DNA of 64,000 nt from Pseudanabaena sp. BC1403 (GTDB lineage: Bacteria; Cyanobacteriota; Cyanobacteriia; Pseudanabaenales; Pseudanabaenaceae): positions 1-64,000 of the forward strand of contig NZ_PDDM01000010.1 of NCBI RefSeq assembly GCF_002914585.1, in the 5' to 3' direction. How positions within the stretch are numbered: position 1 is the first letter of the stretch; each line of letters opens with the position of its first letter. Shown here one piece after another: positions 59,364-64,000 of this stretch. The notes under the pieces are model-generated. The model was not told the origin of the DNA. It did no database searches and worked only from the letters and a program-made list of their open reading frames with translations. Both the position numbers and the translations under genes were made by a program.

Positions 59364-60638
59364 ATGAACTACTTTGTGGGGATTGACTTTGGGACTTCGG
59401 GCGTAAGAGCAATCGCTATTAATATAGATGGCGAAATCTTGGCGATCTCTCGTACTGAATATGACATTCGTGATTACGAAACATGGCAAACAGCACTTTA
59501 TGAAGTAATTGCTAGTTTGCCAAAGGAAATTAGACAAACTACGAAAAAAATAGTCATTGATGGGACTTCCTCAACTGTTTTAATTTGCGATCGCGATGGG
59601 AAAGCGATCGCACCACCAATGATCTATAGCGATGCCTGTGGTCAAGAAGTTATAGATCAAGTGAAAAAAATTGCGCCATCGCAACATTCGGTTTGTAGCT
59701 CGACTTCGAGTTTTGCCAAGTTAGTTTCATTGCTTGAGAATGAAGGGCGCAGCCCTTCATTCTCAAGTTTGTATTTGCTGCATCAAGCTGATTGGCTGGG
59801 TTATCTGCTACATGGCAAATTGGGCGTGAGTGATTATCACAATGCTCTGAAATTGGGTTACGATTCTAATCTTTTAGACTATCCTGATTGGCTAAAAGAT
59901 TGGGTGTTAAAAAATCCTGTTGTCATTTTGCCAGAAGTATTTGCGCCTAGTAAAACTGTAGGAATAATTCAGGAAGCGATTGCCTCAAAATTAAATTTGC
60001 CCCTTGATTGTGAGATCGGTGCGGGAACAACTGATAGTAATGCTGCTTTTTTAGCTAGTGTTGGGACGATGAAACCAGAGATCGGTACAGCGGTTACTTC
60101 GCTAGGCTCGACGATGGTGTTGAAAGTCTTGAGCGATCGCCCGATCAATGATGCCAGTTACGGTATTTATAGTCATCGGTTTGAAACGGATTTCGGGTGT
60201 TTATGGTTAGTAGGTGGGGCTTCAAATGTTGGCGGTGCGGTATTGCGACAATTTTTTACGGATCGGCAGTTACAAGATTTGAGCGATCGCATTGATCCGA
60301 GTATTTCTAGTTCGCTAGATTATTACCCCTTGCCCAAAAAAGGCGATCGCTTTCCGATTAATGATCCCAACCTCTTACCAAGATTAAAACCACGTCCTGA
60401 TGATCCTGTAGAGTTTTTGCATGGATTGCTGGAAAGTATGGCAAGAATTGAGGCTCAGGGCTATAAGCTGTTGCAAGAATTAGGGGCTTCACCGATTCAG
60501 CAAATTTATACCGCAGGTGGGGGAGCAAAAAATCAGACATGGACAAAAATACGCGATCGCTATTTACAGATCCCCATGCAACGATCTATCCAAACCGAAG
60601 CGGCTTATGGTGCTGCTTTATTGGCAAAACCAATTTAG
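59364..60638 (+). CDS. FGGY-family carbohydrate kinase (ribulose/xylulose kinase-like)
   Basis: A 424-residue sugar kinase with the ASKHA fold: GIDFGTSGVRAIAI (phosphate 1), KIVIDGTSSTVLI, GAGTTDSNAAFLAS (phosphate 2, catalytic Asp in TTD), and the adenosine motif YTAGGGAKNQTWTKIRDRYL. It matches the short cyanobacterial/plastid group whose characterised members phosphorylate D-ribulose; xylulose is the other candidate. ATG at 59364. The last codons, Lys-Pro-Ile-stop, lie within the left arm of a palindrome (60627-60681). Confidence 0.87.
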   Translation: MNYFVGIDFGTSGVRAIAINIDGEILAISRTEYDIRDYETWQTALYEVIASLPKEIRQTTKKIVIDGTSSTVLICDRDGKAIAPPMIYSDACGQEVIDQVKKIAPSQHSVCSSTSSFAKLVSLLENEGRSPSFSSLYLLHQADWLGYLLHGKLGVSDYHNALKLGYDSNLLDYPDWLKDWVLKNPVVILPEVFAPSKTVGIIQEAIASKLNLPLDCEIGAGTTDSNAAFLASVGTMKPEIGTAVTSLGSTMVLKVLSDRPINDASYGIYSHRFETDFGCLWLVGGASNVGGAVLRQFFTDRQLQDLSDRIDPSISSSLDYYPLPKKGDRFPINDPNLLPRLKPRPDDPVEFLHGLLESMARIEAQGYKLLQELGASPIQQIYTAGGGAKNQTWTKIRDRYLQIPMQRSIQTEAAYGAALLAKPI

Positions 60639-60681
60639 GGGTTTTCAGCACCTCTAGTGCTGAAAACCCCTAAATTGGTTT
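60627..60681. terminator. 25-bp perfect palindrome containing the FGGY kinase stop
   Basis: Arms 60627-60651 and 60657-60681 are exact on a 5-base loop. The left arm contains the last codons and TAG stop of the kinase. Confidence 0.88.
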
Positions 60682-60717
60682 CATAATAAGTAACTATGCA
60701 TAATTAAATATAAAACC

Positions 60718-60760
60718 CCAAAAACTGTACCGCCCGCGCAGCGGGCGGTACAGTTTTTGG
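60718..60760. repeat. 20-bp perfect palindrome with GCA loop
   Basis: Arms 60718-60737 and 60741-60760 are exact on a GCA loop. Weaker outer symmetry extends roughly to 60697-60780. Confidence 0.85.
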
Positions 60761-60829
60761 TTCTAGTTTTTTAATTATGCCGAGGTATTTTAGATAAGGC
60801 GTAGCCGTAACCCATAAATAATAGAGATT

Positions 60830-61510
60830 ATGATTACCCCACTCAAGCGCAAAAATTTTGATGAGCTTATTCCTGCCGTACCCACCTCAGAGCAGTATCA
60901 ATACTACTGGGGCAATGGACAGAGTGTATTTCGTCGTATAGCTATTTCGATCGCTTGTGTGATTGTGTTCACAATTCTCTATAACCGAGTTCACGAAAAT
61001 AATCCCAGCAGTTTTGCCGCCTTAATCATGTTTGTATGTGCAGCTTTGGGCGGACTGTATTGGATGTTAGAGCCAATTGCCCTAGCAAGCTTTCGGAATG
61101 CCAAGTTGCGTCGTTTTGCCTACTGTGGATTTTGGCAGGCTGAAGTGTTGGATGTGTATGTCTCTCAAGAAGTGCTAGCTCGTGCTGAAAAAGTAGACTC
61201 GCGAGGGCGAATGGATGTTAGCTATGACGCAGAAAGTTTTTTAAATATTGAGCTTGGAGATGACACCGAGTTTGTAACAACTTTGCGATTACCGATGAAG
61301 CGAGAACTTAAACGGATTAGACCTGAGCAAACAGTGTATATGTTGCTATTTTCTAATGATCGCCGTTTTGGACGGGTTAGTCGGATCACCTCTGATGCTT
61401 ATATTCCTCAATACAATTTGTGGGTCGGAGATTATCCTTATTTACGTCGGGATACTTTCGTAGATCTGACTAAGTTCATGGTCAAGCGATCGCAAAAAAT
61501 AGCTAAGTGA
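60830..61510 (+). CDS. Two-helix membrane protein of unknown function
   Basis: A 226-residue protein. Two membrane helices lie at about 42-85 (ISIACVIVFTILY; ALIMFVCAALGGLYWML). The soluble C-terminal 130 residues are rich in Arg and Tyr (FRNAKLRRFAYCGFWQAEVL, FSNDRRFGRVSRITSDAYIP). I recognise no family with certainty; similar proteins are annotated as cyanobacterial hypothetical membrane proteins. ATG at 60830. Its Lys-stop codons are the first six bases of the palindrome 61505-61539. Confidence 0.7.
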   Translation: MITPLKRKNFDELIPAVPTSEQYQYYWGNGQSVFRRIAISIACVIVFTILYNRVHENNPSSFAALIMFVCAALGGLYWMLEPIALASFRNAKLRRFAYCGFWQAEVLDVYVSQEVLARAEKVDSRGRMDVSYDAESFLNIELGDDTEFVTTLRLPMKRELKRIRPEQTVYMLLFSNDRRFGRVSRITSDAYIPQYNLWVGDYPYLRRDTFVDLTKFMVKRSQKIAK

Positions 61511-61539
61511 ATAAACAAACGAAGTTTGTTTATTCACTT
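61505..61539. terminator. 16-bp perfect palindrome with GAA loop, containing a stop codon
   Basis: Arms 61505-61520 and 61524-61539 are exact on a GAA loop. The left arm supplies Lys-TGA of the preceding gene. Confidence 0.85.
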
Positions 61540-61667
61540 GGAATAGCGATCCCAAAGCTTAAGAAACTTGGAATATGTGCGCTAGGTCACTGCTAGTCAT
61601 GGGACTATCTCTTAATCTGGGATCATTAACTAGCTAAGCTAGCAGCTACTAACAAGTTTTAAAAAAT

Positions 61668-62018
61668 ATGTTTAATATTCAATCACGTAAAATCAACTCG
61701 AATCACCTAGAAAATCAGCTTAATCAACTAACTTGTATTTATCGTAACGAAAGCGAAATAATGCAAATTATTCGTATAGATCAAGCTAAAGCAGCTTTTT
61801 TTGAGAGGGTCGTCCTACCAAATCAATGTATTCAATTCTCTACATCTGCTGATGCTTTGTTAGAAGTGTGTGAAGGTGTAATATCAGGTTCAATTCAGAG
61901 TGATACCATTCCTTGCTATCAATTAGCGATCGCTACAGATCTAGATATGAAACAAAATATTACAGTTAATAAAGAATCACATAGAAATTCTCAAGATGCA
62001 TTTGCCGTAGCTGCTTAA
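61668..62018 (+). CDS. DUF1830 domain protein
   Basis: A 116-residue protein with the DUF1830 block CIYRNESEIMQIIRI and AAFFERVVLPNQCIQF (residues 24-60). The remainder is polar. The domain is cyanobacterial and of unknown function. ATG at 61668; an internal ATG at 61761 is less likely because the Cys-Tyr-Arg-Asn start of the domain would be lost. Confidence 0.75.
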   Translation: MFNIQSRKINSNHLENQLNQLTCIYRNESEIMQIIRIDQAKAAFFERVVLPNQCIQFSTSADALLEVCEGVISGSIQSDTIPCYQLAIATDLDMKQNITVNKESHRNSQDAFAVAA

Positions 62019-62030
62019 TCTTAATCATAT

Positions 62031-62077
62031 AAAACCCAGAAAGTAGAAGGGGGACCCCCTTCTACTTTCTGGGTTTT
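62031..62077. terminator. 22-bp perfect palindrome with GAC loop
   Basis: Arms 62031-62052 and 62056-62077 are exact on a GAC loop, flanked by A- and T-runs. Confidence 0.85.
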
Positions 62078-62151
62078 AAAATTCATCGCGTCCCAAAAAA
62101 ACTACAATAAAAGCTAATAGAAATCGACAAAAATCAAAACGAATTAAGACT

Positions 62152-63459
62152 GTGACATATAAAGTTGGACTTCTCGGATTAGGAACAGTTGGCACAGGTG
62201 TTGCCAAAATTCTCCAAGACCCTGCGGGTCGCCATCCCCTGCTACCTAATATCGAAATTTCTCGCGTGGGTGTGCGATCGCTAGCCAAGCAGCGTGATGT
62301 GGAGATCGATCCCAATATTGTCACAGATGATTTGGAGTCTATCGTTAATGACCCTGCGATCGATATCGTGGTTGAGGTTATTGGCGGGATCGAGCCAGCT
62401 AAGAGTTTGATCTTAAATGCGATCGCTAATGGTAAGCATATTGTCACTGCAAACAAAGCTGTAATCGCTAGGCATGGCAACGAAATTTTTTCCGCAGCCA
62501 AACAAAAAGGTGTATATGTAATGCTAGAAGCTGCGGCTTGTGGTGGTATTCCTGTAATCCAAGCACTTAAACAAAGTCTTGGTGGCAATCGCATTAGCGA
62601 ATTAACGGGGATCGTTAATGGCACAACCAATTACATTTTGAGTCGCATGTATTTCGAGGGTGCTGATTTTGATAAAACCCTCGCGGAAGCACAACAGTTA
62701 GGCTATGCCGAGGCCGATCCTACTGCTGATGTCGATGGCTATGATGCGGCGGACAAGATGGCAATTTTAGCGAGTCTTGCTTTTGGCGATCGCATTAAAC
62801 TTGAAGATATTTATCGTGAAGGTATCCGCTCTATTACTAGTGCTGATATTGGCTATGCCAAAGAGTTGGGTTTTACAATTAAGCTCCTAGGTATTGCACG
62901 ACGCACTGATAGCAATACTGGCGGCAAAGATGACAGCAATCTGGAAATTCGGGTACATCCGACGCTAATTCCCATCCAACATCCGCTTGCAAATATTCAT
63001 GGTGTAACCAATGCAGTGCGTATTGAAGGAGATCCCATCGGAGAAGTTGTATTCTCTGGTCCTGGTGCAGGTGCAGGTGCGACTGCTAGTGCTGTAGTTG
63101 CAGATATTATTAATGTGGTCGCTGCTCTGAAATCTATGCCCAATCACGTCAATCAATTAATGGGCTGTTCCCACGAGCAATACGCTAAAATTGCGCCAAT
63201 TGAAAATACCGTGACGCAGTTTTATGCAAGGTTGCTAACCCATGATAAGCCAGGGGTGATTGGCGATCTTGGAACTGCTTTTGGTAAGCACTGCGTCAGC
63301 TTGAATGCAATTTTGCAAAAAAATACGATCCATGACGGTCTGGCTGAAATCGTGGTAGTAACCCAAAGGGTTAGCGAGTATAACTTCCAGCAAGCGATCG
63401 CCTCCATCCGCGAGTTGCCAACCTTACACAGCATTCCTACAGTGCTCCGAGTTCTGTGA
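62152..63459 (+). CDS. hom: Homoserine dehydrogenase
   Basis: Reduces aspartate semialdehyde to homoserine for threonine and methionine. The 435 residues show the NAD(P) motif VGLLGLGTVGTGVAK, the VTANKAV motif, EAAACGGIPVI, GIVNGTTNYILSRM with AEADPTADVDGYDAADK (catalytic Asp/Lys), and a C-terminal ACT domain from about residue 355 (YARLLTHDKPGVIGDLGTAF). Start is GTG at 62152. The length is normal. No pathway neighbours are in the window. Confidence 0.96.
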   Translation: MTYKVGLLGLGTVGTGVAKILQDPAGRHPLLPNIEISRVGVRSLAKQRDVEIDPNIVTDDLESIVNDPAIDIVVEVIGGIEPAKSLILNAIANGKHIVTANKAVIARHGNEIFSAAKQKGVYVMLEAAACGGIPVIQALKQSLGGNRISELTGIVNGTTNYILSRMYFEGADFDKTLAEAQQLGYAEADPTADVDGYDAADKMAILASLAFGDRIKLEDIYREGIRSITSADIGYAKELGFTIKLLGIARRTDSNTGGKDDSNLEIRVHPTLIPIQHPLANIHGVTNAVRIEGDPIGEVVFSGPGAGAGATASAVVADIINVVAALKSMPNHVNQLMGCSHEQYAKIAPIENTVTQFYARLLTHDKPGVIGDLGTAFGKHCVSLNAILQKNTIHDGLAEIVVVTQRVSEYNFQQAIASIRELPTLHSIPTVLRVL

Positions 63460-63468
63460 GAGACAAAA

Positions 63469-63525
63469 AAGCCCAAATTTGGAAGGTCACGTCCCTGTGG
63501 GGCGTGACCTTCCAAATTTGGGCTT
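63469..63525. terminator. 27-bp palindrome with TGT loop after hom
   Basis: Arms 63469-63495 and 63499-63525 match with one T-G position on a TGT loop. Confidence 0.88.
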
Positions 63526-63550
63526 AAAAAAATTTGCGATTAACCCTGAG

Positions 63551-63638
63551 AAGGAAAATTTGACTTGTCTCCTGAATTTTTCTTCTCAAGAGCTAAGGAA
63601 AATTTGACATCTCTCCTGAATTTTTTTTCTCAAGAGCT
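63551..63638. repeat. 44-bp tandem duplication at the glycosyltransferase 3' end
   Basis: 63551-63594 and 63595-63638 are adjacent direct copies with three substitutions. Their junction creates the TAG stop of the leftward glycosyltransferase. Confidence 0.85.
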
Positions 63639-64000
63639 GTGGAATCAGAACTTGTAATAGAAAGTCGTTTACTAATGAACCAGCGAAACGCTCTAATAAA
63701 ATCGAGACTAGAGGACAGAAAGCGTTTTTTACCGAACTTAGTATATCCAGAATATCGAGGGAACCAAGGGGTAGGAACCTCAGTAATGTGGTAGCCAAAG
63801 CCAGATAAAACAGCCAACAAATAGCGATGCGTAACAACATCCATAGGAAGCGCCGCAACTAATTCTCTAGGTATAAGCTTGATCCAGTTCATATCATGAA
63901 TTTTTAAGCCAAAGAGAAGACGGCAAGTTGTATTTGCTATCTTAGAAGCTAATTTTTTTCCATCTCCGCGATTTTGTCGCCATCCTGCTACTCCGTGTAC
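63593..64000 (-). CDS. Family 2 glycosyltransferase (DPM1-like), 3' part; start outside the window
   Basis: The frame continues open through base 64000, so only the C-terminal 135 codons are seen. GVAGWRQNRGDGKKLASKIA and HDMNWIKLIPREL match the post-catalytic part of dolichyl-phosphate-mannose-synthase-like GT2 enzymes, and ITEVPTPWFPRYSGYTKFG the acceptor-side motif. The tail is polar without visible membrane helices. The stop TAG arises at the junction of a 44-bp tandem duplication, so the last residues are probably not ancestral. An internal ATG at 63892 is not the real start. Confidence 0.83.
   Translation of the reverse strand, partial: VHGVAGWRQNRGDGKKLASKIANTTCRLLFGLKIHDMNWIKLIPRELVAALPMDVVTHRYLLAVLSGFGYHITEVPTPWFPRYSGYTKFGKKRFLSSSLDFIRAFRWFISKRLSITSSDSTALEKKNSGEMSNFP

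Noticed and set aside
1-64000. tRNA, rRNA or prophage genes
   Set aside because: No cloverleaf with a T-loop consensus, no rRNA sequence and no phage structural genes were found on either strand.

Overview
The window comes from a cyanobacterial chromosome. The octamer GCGATCGC (HIP1) recurs throughout, and the gene set is photosynthetic: orange carotenoid protein with its recovery protein, plant-type phytoene desaturase and phytoene synthase, MenA, SqdX, RpaB, a high-light-inducible protein and SLH-type porins. A Pseudanabaena-like filamentous genome is my guess, but I cannot prove the genus. No rRNA, tRNA, prophage or CRISPR array was seen.

Layout. 1-3 kb: a small unknown gene, an IS110-family transposase with a structured upstream region, and dusA. 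3-9 kb: a 1413-residue multi-PAS histidine kinase, rsmH and ilvN. 9-12 kb: an accessory islet with two Uma2 nucleases, a DNA-methylase remnant, an antitoxin/PIN-toxin pair and three copies of a HIP1-bearing repeat. 12-17.6 kb: sqdX, bioB, ppk1, a glutathione peroxidase and a P-loop kinase. 17.9-19.5 kb: a ClC-type fluoride transporter behind a clear fluoride riboswitch. 19.8-26 kb: bestrophin, then the photoprotection block frp-ocp-crtW facing the crtP-crtB operon. 26-32.5 kb: menA, a glycosyltransferase, rpaB, hlip, lspA, a ParA/coiled-coil pair resembling carboxysome-positioning McdAB, and an RRM protein. 32.6-44.7 kb: HerA-like ATPase, Uma2, phytase-like protein, a Dus paralogue, GIY-YIG protein, glycosyltransferase, Hpt, DHH and RdgB proteins. 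44.8-53.2 kb: DUF3352, Hpt, a TRYCO1-GUN4-like fusion, a ClC-CBS channel and an RNase II-like protein lacking the catalytic aspartates. 54-57.6 kb: two tandem near-duplicate porins. 57.7-64 kb: HEAT-repeat protein, FGGY kinase, small conserved proteins, homoserine dehydrogenase and the 3' part of a family 2 glycosyltransferase.

The strongest unexplained signal is between the genes. About thirty intergenic gaps hold long, often perfect inverted repeats (arms mostly 16-29 bp), many closing on a three-base loop. Five share a GGCGGCGC/GCGCCGCC core although their outer arms are unrelated. Several arms run into coding sequence and supply the last codons and stop of a gene; the bioB/ppk1 palindrome ends both genes with the same Glu-Phe-Ala-stop. 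They look like bidirectional terminators, but the shared cores inside unrelated symmetric flanks suggest that host DNA is inverted-duplicated around a hairpin core.
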